A program made the translations under genes and the position numbers. A stretch of DNA of 7,294 bases from Syntrophaceae bacterium. Lineage in GTDB: Bacteria > Desulfobacterota > Syntrophia > Syntrophales > UBA2210. Location: assembly GCA_030619435.1 (NCBI GenBank), contig JAUXBI010000084.1:1-7294 (forward strand), written 5' to 3'. Below, piece after piece: positions 1 to 5,969 of this stretch. Position 1 is the first letter of the stretch. Every line of letters begins with the position of its first letter. The notes under the pieces are model-generated. The model made no database searches and had not been told where the DNA came from. It saw nothing but the letters and a program-made list of their open reading frames with translations.

Positions 1-751
1 CTCTAATTACTCCGGTGGCAACTTTTTTCTCATCATCGATTATTGTTAAATCAGTTTTATATTCTTTTGGCATACCCGTTTTATAGAATTCGACGGTAAA
101 ATCATCACAGCGAACGTCAAAATCAAGCTTTTCAGTCCCTTCCCCTCCAAACAGTATGACTGTATCAGATGCTTCCCCTTCAACAATATTCATCTGGCCG
201 TTAAACCCCAACATGGTCCCTGCCAATCCACCGGCCAGTATCAGAAGAATGCTGATATGAACAAAGATCATCCCCAGTCTTGAATACTTCCCCTTTTCCG
301 CGAGAAAATAGATGGCATCGTTTTTGACAGTCTTTACAGGGTTTCCAACAAGGGATTTTATGAGTGTCTCCGCTTGCCGCTCAACATCTGACAGTTTTTT
401 CTGACTCTGAAATGCTTTTCGAATCTGTGATGATCTGAAGACTGTGTCATCAATCTTTTTTTTCTCCGGGAAAATCAGTTTGATAATACGGGGGATTTGC
501 CTGGATGTGCATATAGTTATGTTGATTGACAACAATACCAGAAGAAGTAAAAACCACCATGAATGGTACATGTCAAAGATATCGAGGAATTTCAAAATGT
601 TGAACACTCTGGGACTGTAAACCGCCTCATATATTTCAAAGGGCAGGCCCTGCTGGATTATCGTACCCAGGACAGAGGTAACTGCCAGAAAAAGAAATAA
701 AAAAATGGTAAGTTTTACAGAGGAAAATAATTTATGTAATTTCTTAATCAT
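1..751 (-). CDS. resB: Cytochrome c biogenesis protein ResB (Ccs1), N-terminal part, cut by window edge
   Basis: The minus strand is open from an ATG at 751-749 to the left edge, giving 250 residues with no stop, so the C-terminus lies outside the window. ResB with ResC/CcsA forms the System II haem-delivery and cytochrome c ligation complex in the cytoplasmic membrane. Three hydrophobic segments are visible: about residues 14-33 (KLTIFLFLFLAVTSVLGTII), 64-82 and 158-182, followed by a hydrophilic, presumably periplasmic stretch. This is the ResB topology, and the opening SVKLTIFLFL...SVLGTIIQQG is typical of the family. His166 lies in the third helix (FVHISILLILAG), where ResB proteins carry a conserved histidine. 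No good Shine-Dalgarno sequence precedes the ATG, so the start is the least certain part. The ResC/CcsA partner would be expected just beyond the left edge. Confidence 0.9.
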   Translation of the reverse strand, partial: MIKKLHKLFSSVKLTIFLFLFLAVTSVLGTIIQQGLPFEIYEAVYSPRVFNILKFLDIFDMYHSWWFLLLLVLLSINITICTSRQIPRIIKLIFPEKKKIDDTVFRSSQIRKAFQSQKKLSDVERQAETLIKSLVGNPVKTVKNDAIYFLAEKGKYSRLGMIFVHISILLILAGGLAGTMLGFNGQMNIVEGEASDTVILFGGEGTEKLDFDVRCDDFTVEFYKTGMPKEYKTDLTIIDDEKKVATGVIR

Positions 752-776
752 ATAAGTAGTCCCGAAATCGAAAGAC

Positions 777-806
777 GCAATACCATAGATTTGAAAATGG
801 AGTCAA
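777..806 (-). promoter_or_regulatory. Candidate sigma-70-type promoter for resB
   Basis: Read on the minus strand, TTGACT (806-801) is followed after 18 nt by TATTGC (782-777). The -35 matches consensus at 5 of 6 positions and the -10 at only 3 of 6. Transcription would start near 770, leaving a leader of about 20 nt before the ATG at 751, which fits the missing Shine-Dalgarno. This is a motif match only. Confidence 0.3.
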
Positions 807-868
807 GAATTAAGAGAGCAGATCAGCGGTATCAAGCCCTTATTGTGCGTAAGTTGTTAAGCTATAGG

Positions 869-953
869 CTGAAGGCATTCAGGTTACAAAGGACTAACAG
901 CCTTCAGTCTAATCCCGACTTGTCGGGACAGACTGATTACATAGTGAGTAATC
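869..953. repeat. Three consecutive stem-loops in the resB/rhodanese divergent gap
   Basis: The 285-bp gap 752-1036 holds no convincing gene but contains three adjoining inverted repeats. The first pairs CTGAAGGC (869-876) with GCCTTCAG (900-907) around a 23-nt loop. The second is a compound hairpin: outer arms AGTCT (906-910) and AGACT (930-934), and inner arms TCCCGA (913-918) and TCGGGA (923-928) with a CTTG tetraloop. The third pairs GATTAC (935-940) with GTAATC (948-953) around 7 nt. None is followed by a classical T-run on the plus strand except the loose T-tract at 968-974. Confidence 0.55.
912..929. repeat. ATCCCG/CGGGA hairpin, copy 1 of 3
   Basis: ATCCCG at 912-917 begins a hairpin whose 3' arm is TCGGGA (923-928). 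The same ATCCCG 5' arm with a facing CGGG arm recurs at 1566-1582 and 4624-4641, always between genes. This suggests a short dispersed palindromic repeat of REP type. Confidence 0.45.
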
Positions 954-984
954 ACAAAATAATTTGCTTTTTTTAAGAAATGTG

Positions 985-1013
985 TTAGAAGGGCGTCGTC
1001 GAGATAATATAAT
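985..1013 (+). promoter_or_regulatory. Candidate promoter of the rhodanese gene
   Basis: A perfect TATAAT lies at 1008-1013, and TTAGAA at 985-990 sits 17 nt upstream with a poor -35 match (3 of 6). Transcription would begin near 1020, just ahead of the GGAGG ribosome binding site at 1022-1026. The very short leader makes the assignment plausible but not certain. Confidence 0.35.
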
Positions 1014-1036
1014 AAATTTTCGGAGGTAGAATCGTT

Positions 1037-1480
1037 ATGCGTAAACAGATGTTTGTTAAAAAGAGTTTGATTGTTTCCTTTGTTTTTCTTTTCATCCTTT
1101 CATTATCCGCTGCCTGCCTGGCAGATATGACCGACAAGGATTTTGTAAAGGAAGCCAAGAAAACGATAAAGGAGATATCAGTCGCTGATGCCAAGGCATA
1201 CATGGAGTCAGGGAAGGCAGTGATTGTTGTTGACTGCAGAACAGCCAAGGAGTTCAAGAAAGGCCATCTTCCAAAGGCAGTAAATATTCCACGCGGTCTC
1301 TTGGAATTCAAAGTGGCAAAGAAGCTCCCTAATAAAGCCAGCTATATAATCTGCTATTGTAAGTCAGGTGGCCGTTCATGTCTCGCTACCTGTACATTGG
1401 GACAGATGGGATACACAAATGTCGTCAGTATGGACGGTGGCTGGAAGGCATGGATAAAGGCAGACTATCCTATAGAATAA
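1037..1480 (+). CDS. Exported single-domain rhodanese-like sulfurtransferase
   Basis: The 147-residue product has a basic N-terminus (MRKQMFVKKS), a hydrophobic core at about 11-26 and a likely signal peptidase site after CLA (residue 29), so the mature protein should act outside the cytoplasmic membrane. SAAC at 24-27 is a poor lipobox, leaving lipidation possible but less likely. The mature part is one rhodanese domain: DCRTAKEFKKGHLPKAVNIP (66-85) matches the family's first signature, CKSGGR (108-113) is the active-site loop with Cys108 as the persulfide-forming nucleophile, and DGGWKAW (133-139) is the usual C-terminal motif. Such proteins carry or transfer sulfane sulfur; the acceptor is unknown. 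The start is fixed by GGAGG at 1022-1026, 10 nt upstream. The gene appears monocistronic, divergent from resB and ended by the terminator at 1584-1627. Confidence 0.92.
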   Translation: MRKQMFVKKSLIVSFVFLFILSLSAACLADMTDKDFVKEAKKTIKEISVADAKAYMESGKAVIVVDCRTAKEFKKGHLPKAVNIPRGLLEFKVAKKLPNKASYIICYCKSGGRSCLATCTLGQMGYTNVVSMDGGWKAWIKADYPIE

Positions 1481-1492
1481 CAAAATGAGAAA

Positions 1493-1553
1493 TAATACCG
1501 GGTATTAGTAAGTTAGAAATTATTTTCTGCGTTTTTTGGCAGAAAATAATTTC
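1493..1553. repeat. Two stem-loops after the rhodanese gene, one a perfect 15-bp inverted repeat
   Basis: TAATAC (1493-1498) and GTATTA (1502-1507) form a 6-bp stem with a 3-nt loop. Next, GAAATTATTTTCTGC (1516-1530) is perfectly mirrored by GCAGAAAATAATTTC (1539-1553) around an 8-nt T-rich loop. The 15-bp stem is not followed by a T-run, so it looks more like an mRNA 3'-end stabiliser, processing site or protein-binding palindrome than the terminator itself. Confidence 0.7.
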
Positions 1554-1565
1554 ATTGACGCACTT

Positions 1566-1582
1566 ATCCCGTTTATCGGGGT
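1566..1582. repeat. ATCCCG/CGGGGT hairpin, copy 2 of 3
   Basis: ATCCCG (1566-1571) pairs with CGGGGT (1577-1582), with one T-G wobble, around a 5-nt loop. It has the same layout as the hairpins at 912-929 and 4624-4641. Confidence 0.45.
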
Positions 1583-1583
1583 T

Positions 1584-1627
1584 AAAAGGGAATAACTCTT
1601 TTGGGGGTTGTTCCCTTTTTTATTTTT
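1584..1627 (+). terminator. Rho-independent terminator of the rhodanese gene
   Basis: AAAAGGGAA (1584-1592) pairs perfectly with TTCCCTTTT (1611-1619). The inner bases 1594-1597 and 1606-1609 can extend the stem with a T-G wobble. The stem runs directly into a T-rich tract through 1627. Its position between the rhodanese stop and the next candidate promoter separates the two transcription units. Confidence 0.8.
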
Positions 1628-1632
1628 AGTGA

Positions 1633-1661
1633 TTGCGGATGACCTGACACTACAATATAAT
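1633..1661 (+). promoter_or_regulatory. Candidate sigma-70-type promoter of the DUF364-mobB cluster
   Basis: TTGCGG (1633-1638) and a perfect TATAAT (1656-1661) are separated by exactly 17 nt. The -35 matches only its TTG half. The start site would be near 1668, giving a leader of roughly 80 nt. An overlapping alternative -10, TACAAT at 1651-1656, would move the start about 5 nt upstream. Confidence 0.45.
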
Positions 1662-1692
1662 ACCGTTAGGTTTTTGCCCGGCACAACTTGGA

Positions 1693-1721
1693 GGTAAAAG
1701 GTTAGAAACCTTGATTTTACC
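1693..1721 (+). promoter_or_regulatory. Bulged hairpin in the 5' leader of the DUF364 gene
   Basis: GGTAAAA (1693-1699) pairs with TTTTACC (1715-1721). The stem continues as GGTT (1700-1703) with AACC (1707-1710) around a 3-nt loop, leaving TTGA (1711-1714) bulged on one side. That gives 11 base pairs in an 80-nt leader. A GGAGG at 1690-1694 overlaps its base but has no gene start suitably placed after it. I could not match this to a known riboswitch, including the Moco motif. Confidence 0.4.
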
Positions 1722-1750
1722 AACACGGTCTCTATTAGAAGGACGGTAGA

Positions 1751-2536
1751 ATGATAAAGATGGGTGACATATCCAAGCACATTCATGAACACCTGTACAA
1801 CCGCAGCAAAAAACTTTATGTAGAAGAGGCAAGGATAGGTCTGGGTTATGTCGGTGTATTGCTGGAGGGGGACAGGCCGGGACTGTCCGCCCTGCTGAGA
1901 AATGAACTGCCCCCTGGGTGTGGGGTTTTCAGCAAAGCAGGAACGCTGGCAGGATCTGATGCTTCAGAAATTTTAGACCTTCTCGTCAATGGTAAAAACC
2001 CCTTGGAAAAGGCGCTGGGTCTGGCCACGGCAAACGCGATGATTGGCCCTGATATTGCGGAAGAACCGGAAAGAGATTCCATAGCGCTGATGACCCTGTC
2101 CCCCACAGACAGGGTGGCCATGGTGGGATATTTTGGTCCTCTTGTAGAACGGATAAGAAAAACGGGGGCAAATCTCCACATCATAGAAAAAGATCCGAAG
2201 CGCATGGAAATCCCGGAAGGGAAGAACATAAACCGCATCCTTGAAAAATGCAGTGTAGCAATTATTACCGCCACCTCGATCCTGAATAACACCATCGAGG
2301 AAATCCTCAACGGCCTCGGCAATCCAAGACACGTAACAATAATGGGGCCCTCGACGCCCATGCTCGGCGAGGCATTCGCCCAAACGCCGGTAACACATCT
2401 CAGCGGCTCCGCGATACTGGATCCCCGCAAGATCATGCAGATTATATCGGAGGGTGGCGGCACGCCCAATATGCGCCCCTTTCTTAGGTTTATAGAGAGA
2501 AGAATCAAGCGCATAAAACGTCTGGAGGAAACATGA
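1751..2536 (+). CDS. DUF4213/DUF364 protein (putative heavy-metal chelation domain)
   Basis: The 261-residue product matches my memory of the DUF364 family: an N-terminal DUF4213 part of enolase-N-like fold (about residues 10-95) and a C-terminal Rossmann-like DUF364 domain (about 100-245). Visible family-like motifs are VGYFGPLVERIRK (125-137), ITATSILNNTIEEIL (172-186), MGPSTPML (198-205) and GSAILDP (219-225). The C-terminus is strongly basic. There is no signal peptide or membrane segment, so it is cytoplasmic. The biochemical function is not established; databases label the family as putative heavy-metal chelation. AGAAGGA at 1737-1743 lies 8 nt before the chosen ATG; an in-frame ATG at 1760 (Met4) is an alternative. 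The stop overlaps the mobB start (ATGA, 2533-2536), so the two are probably translationally coupled, which points to a role near molybdenum or tungsten cofactor handling. That role is inference. Confidence 0.88.
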   Translation: MIKMGDISKHIHEHLYNRSKKLYVEEARIGLGYVGVLLEGDRPGLSALLRNELPPGCGVFSKAGTLAGSDASEILDLLVNGKNPLEKALGLATANAMIGPDIAEEPERDSIALMTLSPTDRVAMVGYFGPLVERIRKTGANLHIIEKDPKRMEIPEGKNINRILEKCSVAIITATSILNNTIEEILNGLGNPRHVTIMGPSTPMLGEAFAQTPVTHLSGSAILDPRKIMQIISEGGGTPNMRPFLRFIERRIKRIKRLEET

Positions 2537-3042
2537 TTCCTGTAGTGTCTTTTGTGGGCAAATCAGGTTCCGGTAAAACCACATTGATTGAAAAGATAAT
2601 ACCGGAACTGACACGGAATGGCTGGCGCGTGGCAACAATTAAACACAGTCGCCATGGATTTGACATCGACCGGGAGGGGAAAGACAGCTGGCGGCACAGA
2701 AAGGCCGGCGCGCGAATGACTGTCATCTCATCCCCCGAGCAGGTTGCCGTCGTCGAAGATTCTGAAAAAGACCCGGGAATCGGAGAACTGAGAAACAGGT
2801 ACATCCATGATGTGGATATTATCCTTACGGAGGGATTCAAGGGGAATCCATATTCCAAAATCGAGCTCTTCCGCGCCTCCCTTAATCGTGATATGCTTTG
2901 TTCCGGAAAGGATAATCTGATTGCCGTCGCCAGTGATAAGCGATTGAAGGTTAATGTTCCCTGTCTGAACATCGACGACGCCGAAGGAATCGCGCAACTG
3001 ATAATAGACCTGTTTTTGAATAAGTCATATAAGGAACGTTGA
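2533..3042 (+). CDS. mobB: Molybdopterin-guanine dinucleotide biosynthesis adaptor MobB
   Basis: MobB is a small cytoplasmic GTP-binding P-loop protein that assists MobA in attaching GMP to molybdopterin, giving the MGD form of the Mo (or W) cofactor used by formate dehydrogenases and DMSO-reductase-family enzymes. The 169 residues are normal length. The Walker A loop is GKSGSGKT (9-16), followed by the TIKHSRHGFDID stretch (35-46), DSWRHRKAGA (51-60) and ILTEGFKG (97-104), all typical of MobB. KIELFR (109-114) is also family-like. GGAGG at 2524-2528 lies only 4 nt before the ATG, inside the end of the DUF364 gene, and the ATGA overlap implies coupled translation. No mobA is present in the window, so this copy is separated from mobA or MobA is encoded elsewhere. 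Confidence 0.93.
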   Translation: MIPVVSFVGKSGSGKTTLIEKIIPELTRNGWRVATIKHSRHGFDIDREGKDSWRHRKAGARMTVISSPEQVAVVEDSEKDPGIGELRNRYIHDVDIILTEGFKGNPYSKIELFRASLNRDMLCSGKDNLIAVASDKRLKVNVPCLNIDDAEGIAQLIIDLFLNKSYKER

Positions 3043-3066
3043 TGAATGACTGAATTCGATTATATC
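3039..3066 (+). promoter_or_regulatory. Weak candidate promoter ahead of the sigma-54 activator gene
   Basis: TTGATG (3039-3044), overlapping the mobB stop, and TATATC (3061-3066) are separated by 16 nt, and each matches consensus at 4 of 6 positions. The 84-bp gap before the activator gene contains no terminator, so read-through from mobB is at least as likely. Confidence 0.2.
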
Positions 3067-3126
3067 AAGATCGCAAGATGGGTGGTCATAACCATCAATT
3101 TTTAAAAACGAAGGATATTCTTATCC

Positions 3127-4464
3127 ATGAGCGACATCAAAGATCGGGACATCATACTCGATTCAATAACCGACGGCGTCTTCACGGTGGATCACGAATG
3201 GCGTATTACGTCATTTAACAGGGCGGCCGAAAACATAACGGGAGTACTGCGTGAAGATGCCATAGGCCAGCTGTGCAAGGATGTCCTGAAGGCCGATATA
3301 TGCGAAGGGGATTGCGCCCTCAGGCAGACGGTGGCAACAGGTAAATCCATAAGAGACAAGGCTGTTAATATCATAAACGCGGGGGGAGAACAGGCCCCCA
3401 TTAGTATATCCACCGCTCTGTTGAGAGACGCGGATGGAAAGATAATCGGCGCTGTGGAGACCTTCAGAGATATCAGCCTTGTTGAAAAGCTGCGCAGGAA
3501 GATCGAGCAGAAATATACCTTCGAAGATATAATATCAAAAAACCATAGGATGTATGAGCTGTTCGATATACTCCCGGATGTGGCGGACAGCCTGAGCACT
3601 GTCCTGATTGAAGGAGAAAGCGGAACAGGCAAAGAGCTCTTCGCGAGGGCGGTACATAACCTGAGCTCGAGAAAGAACAAACAGCTTATCATAGTAAACT
3701 GCGGCGCCATGCCTGACACGTTACTGGAATCAGAACTCTTCGGCTACAAGGCGGGGGCATTTACAGACGCAAGAAAAGATAAACCCGGGCGATTCAGGCT
3801 CGCCGAGGGGAGCACGATATTCCTGGATGAGATAGGGGACATCTCCCCGGCCCTGCAGGTAAGACTGCTGCGCGTACTGCAGGAAAAGACTTATGAACCA
3901 CTCGGCGCGGTGAAGAGCGAACGGGCGGATGTTCGCATAATAACCGCCACGAACAGGGATCTCTTCAAGATGGTAAAACAGGGGAAATTCAGAGAAGACC
4001 TCTACTATCGAATCAATGTGATCAGGTTGGAACTGCCACCCCTGCGCGAGAGAAAAGAGGATATCCCCCTGCTTGTAGACCATTTTATCAAGGCATTCTG
4101 TTTTGTTCAGAACAAGGCTATTGACGGAATTACCGACGAGGCTCTCGCCTGTCTGATGTCATATGATTATCCCGGCAACATAAGGGAACTGGAAAATATT
4201 ATCGAGCACTCTTTCATAATGTGTAAATCAAAGATGATTATGCATTCCCATCTCCCCGAACCGGTCTGTGGGCCCGGCGTCCTCAGTCATCCGGAGGGCA
4301 TGGAGATAACAAACCTCAAAGATATGGAGGCTGTATTTCTGACAAACGCGCTGAGGAGAAACAACTGGAATCGCCTGAAGACAGCGAGGGCCCTCGGCAT
4401 CCACAAAAGCACCCTTTTTAGAAAGATAAAATCCCTGGAACTGGAACTGCCTGATAAGATATGA
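3127..4464 (+). CDS. PAS-domain sigma-54-dependent transcriptional activator (NtrC/AtoC type)
   Basis: This 445-residue enhancer-binding protein has three parts. An N-terminal PAS sensor (about 5-115) replaces a receiver domain, so it probably acts as a one-component regulator. The AAA+ domain (about 133-375) shows Walker A GESGTGKE (163-170), Walker B IFLDEIGD (231-238), the arginine region FREDLYYR (288-295) and GNIREL (350-355). A Fis-type helix-turn-helix lies at about 402-437 ([18 protein letters not shown]). It should remodel sigma-54 RNA polymerase at distant -24/-12 promoters. The sigma-54 contact loop reads GAFTDA (210-215) instead of GAFTGA. The PAS domain contains Cys50, Cys59 and Cys63, possibly a redox or metal site. 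AAGGA at 3111-3115 lies 11 nt before the ATG. It follows mobB by 84 bp on the same strand. Its targets are not visible: I found no convincing TGGCAC-N5-TTGC site in the gaps searched by eye. Confidence 0.95.
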   Translation: MSDIKDRDIILDSITDGVFTVDHEWRITSFNRAAENITGVLREDAIGQLCKDVLKADICEGDCALRQTVATGKSIRDKAVNIINAGGEQAPISISTALLRDADGKIIGAVETFRDISLVEKLRRKIEQKYTFEDIISKNHRMYELFDILPDVADSLSTVLIEGESGTGKELFARAVHNLSSRKNKQLIIVNCGAMPDTLLESELFGYKAGAFTDARKDKPGRFRLAEGSTIFLDEIGDISPALQVRLLRVLQEKTYEPLGAVKSERADVRIITATNRDLFKMVKQGKFREDLYYRINVIRLELPPLRERKEDIPLLVDHFIKAFCFVQNKAIDGITDEALACLMSYDYPGNIRELENIIEHSFIMCKSKMIMHSHLPEPVCGPGVLSHPEGMEITNLKDMEAVFLTNALRRNNWNRLKTARALGIHKSTLFRKIKSLELELPDKI

Positions 4465-4511
4465 GTTTATTTACAGAATTCAGTATGGATATTAGCGGTT
4501 AACGGTTGCCG

Positions 4512-4624
4512 GTTCACAGTTCACGGTTTTTCCAATACACTATGCAACGATAGGCTTAGTGACAGGGCGAATGATAGAAGCATTTTGGATGTTGATTTCA
4601 ATTCTCCGTTTTTTCAACCGTGAA
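4512..4624. repeat. GTTCA-rich repeat and distant inverted arms between convergent genes
   Basis: The 224-bp gap 4465-4688 between two converging genes has no convincing gene. It contains a run of CGGTT/GTTCA words (about 4496-4528), including GTTCACAGTTCA (4512-4523), whose exact inverse lies at 6109-6120 on the other side of the cysteine desulfidase gene. TTCACGGTT (4520-4528) is also mirrored by AACCGTGAA (4616-4624), 87 nt away. No stem with a proper T-run was found, so the terminator of either gene is not obvious. Confidence 0.4.
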
Positions 4625-4641
4625 TCCCGAGGAGCCGGGAT
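4624..4641. repeat. ATCCCG/CGGGAT hairpin, copy 3 of 3
   Basis: ATCCCG (4624-4629) and CGGGAT (4636-4641) form a perfect 6-bp stem with a 6-nt loop. It lies between the convergent activator and desulfidase genes, where it could act as a weak bidirectional barrier, although no T-run follows on either strand. It shares its 5' arm with the hairpins at 912-929 and 1566-1582. Confidence 0.45.
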
Positions 4642-4688
4642 AAACCACGAACGGGTACCTTTATTTGCTGCACATATAAACATCAGGC

Positions 4689-5969
4689 TCAAAGGGTTTT
4701 CTCGATCATTATTCCAAGTATCGTATCATCTACTTTTGCCATACCAAGTTTGCTTATTTTGCTTAAATAGTAGATTGTTTCCTCCGCTGTTTTGCCGGCA
4801 AAACCTTCCATCGATGTAATGCCATAATCATTCATAGCCATATAAGCGGAACGAATTACCGAATCTGTAGAGGTTGCTATTTTTAAAGCACATCCCTCTT
4901 TCGCGCCATCGCAAAGTATGCCCCCCAGATCGCTGATTACATTATTGACAGCTAAGGTAATTTTTCCCATATCTTTTCCGTATTGCTGGTAAACAATGGC
5001 AACGGCAGCACCTGTCCCTGCCGCGACCGCGCATCCGCAAAGTGGGGACAAATCACCTGTAAAACATTTTATGTAACTGTTTACTAAAAGGGATAAAGCA
5101 ATGCTTTGGACAATCTTTGCTTCTTTAATATTGAAATATCTGCCGACATTGTAAGGGATCAGAATAGCAACAATCCCCTGGTTTCCGCTTCCTCCGCTGG
5201 ACATCACCGACAGATCCAGACCGGCCATTCTGGCATCTGCAGCTGAAGTGGTAAGCACCTTGGTTGAGGAGAAAACATCATTCAAAAGGTATCCTTTCTT
5301 CACTGAATCGGAAATATAATAGCCGGCTTTCTGCAGTCTCTGTCCTGCTTCGGAGACTTCCAGATTCATATCAATGCCGCGTTTGATGTGATCATAATCT
5401 TCATCGTCAATGCCCTGAGCCAGATCAATGAACTCCGATATCTTCATATCCTTCAAAGCCTTTTTATACTCGTGATCAGCAGGACTGTTTTCTCCAAACT
5501 CTTTTTCAAAAAGCGTTTGATCGTTTTTTCCCAAGCTAACCAGATTCATATGGGAACCTTCTATCACTGCCCTGACCGAGTCATTTTCGGTTTTAATAAA
5601 AACTTCAATATACAGTCCTGTCTTTGACTTATCATAACCAATCTTTGCTTTTCCTGTATGAATCAATTCTTTGGCCCAATCTATCATCTCTTTGCTGACG
5701 GATTTCAGGATTTCCATCTTCAATTCAGGCTTTCTGATCAGGGCTCCTAAAACGCCGGCAATTAAATTACCCTTTTCTCCTCCTGTATTCGGAATAGTAA
5801 CCGCAAAACCGTTCTTATAAACCCCGGGGTCAACCTTTATTTTTATTTCTTCAATCTCATCTCTGATTTCTTGAGCAGCAATGCCGGCGGCGTAGGCAAC
5901 TGCAATAGGTTCGGTACAACCTAACGCTGGGAAGACCTCGTGTTTTAGAACTGCCTTAAGAATATTCAT
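4689..5969 (-). CDS. L-cysteine desulfidase family protein (UPF0597, CyuA/YhaM and CdsB-like)
   Basis: The 426-residue product belongs to the UPF0597 / serine-dehydratase-alpha-like family that includes E. coli CyuA (YhaM) and archaeal CdsB. Characterised members break L-cysteine down to sulfide, ammonia and pyruvate with a [4Fe-4S] cluster instead of PLP. Visible signatures are HEVFPALGCTEPIAVAYA (10-27, Cys18), SSGGSGNQG (257-265), LCGCAVAAGTGA (310-321, Cys311 and Cys313) and LGGILCDGAKEGCALK (348-363, Cys353 and Cys360). The cysteines of these last motifs are the likely cluster ligands. It is full length and cytoplasmic. AAAGG (5979-5975) is 5 nt before the ATG. A 183-bp gap separates it from the upstream ATP-grasp gene, so it may have its own promoter. 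Sampled lines are clearly more A+T-rich than the activator and ATP-grasp genes. Exact substrate, cysteine or a related thiol amino acid, is inferred from the family. Confidence 0.92.
   Translation of the reverse strand: MNILKAVLKHEVFPALGCTEPIAVAYAAGIAAQEIRDEIEEIKIKVDPGVYKNGFAVTIPNTGGEKGNLIAGVLGALIRKPELKMEILKSVSKEMIDWAKELIHTGKAKIGYDKSKTGLYIEVFIKTENDSVRAVIEGSHMNLVSLGKNDQTLFEKEFGENSPADHEYKKALKDMKISEFIDLAQGIDDEDYDHIKRGIDMNLEVSEAGQRLQKAGYYISDSVKKGYLLNDVFSSTKVLTTSAADARMAGLDLSVMSSGGSGNQGIVAILIPYNVGRYFNIKEAKIVQSIALSLLVNSYIKCFTGDLSPLCGCAVAAGTGAAVAIVYQQYGKDMGKITLAVNNVISDLGGILCDGAKEGCALKIATSTDSVIRSAYMAMNDYGITSMEGFAGKTAEETIYYLSKISKLGMAKVDDTILGIMIEKTL

Noticed and set aside
791..976. Open frame of 61 codons on the plus strand in the resB/rhodanese gap
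   Set aside because: It has no good ribosome binding site, runs through the stem-loops at 869-953, overlaps the candidate resB promoter and has no protein-like pattern I recognise.
1675..1695. GGCAC...TTGG resembling a sigma-54 -24/-12 promoter upstream of the DUF364 gene
   Set aside because: The spacing is wrong: no GC falls 10 nt after the GG, and a better sigma-70-like promoter is present.
1662..1750. Moco riboswitch before the DUF364-mobB genes
   Set aside because: The leader, at about 80-90 nt, is shorter than the motif I remember, and I could not place its conserved core. Only a generic structured leader is supported.
1520..1832. Minus-strand open frames across the terminator region and DUF364 start (1520-1792, 1650-1832)
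   Set aside because: They cross the stem-loops and terminator, have low-quality composition and lie opposite a well-supported gene start.
1846..2972. Long minus-strand frames opposite DUF364 and mobB (1846-2514, 1973-2638, 2505-2972)
   Set aside because: They are antisense shadows of two recognised genes; their translations show no domain, while the plus strand has clear motifs.
3080..3126. Short hairpins TGGT/ACCA (3083-3094) and GGATA/TATCC (3113-3126) before the activator start
   Set aside because: Stems of 4-5 bp are expected by chance and no further support was found.
4509..4530. Possible terminator CCG...CGGTTTTT after the activator gene
   Set aside because: The stem is only 3 bp around a 12-nt loop, too weak to call despite the T-run.
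4559..4819. Plus-strand frame of 86 codons between the convergent genes
   Set aside because: Half of it overlaps the 3' end of the desulfidase gene on the other strand, it lacks a ribosome binding site, and it resembles no protein family I know.
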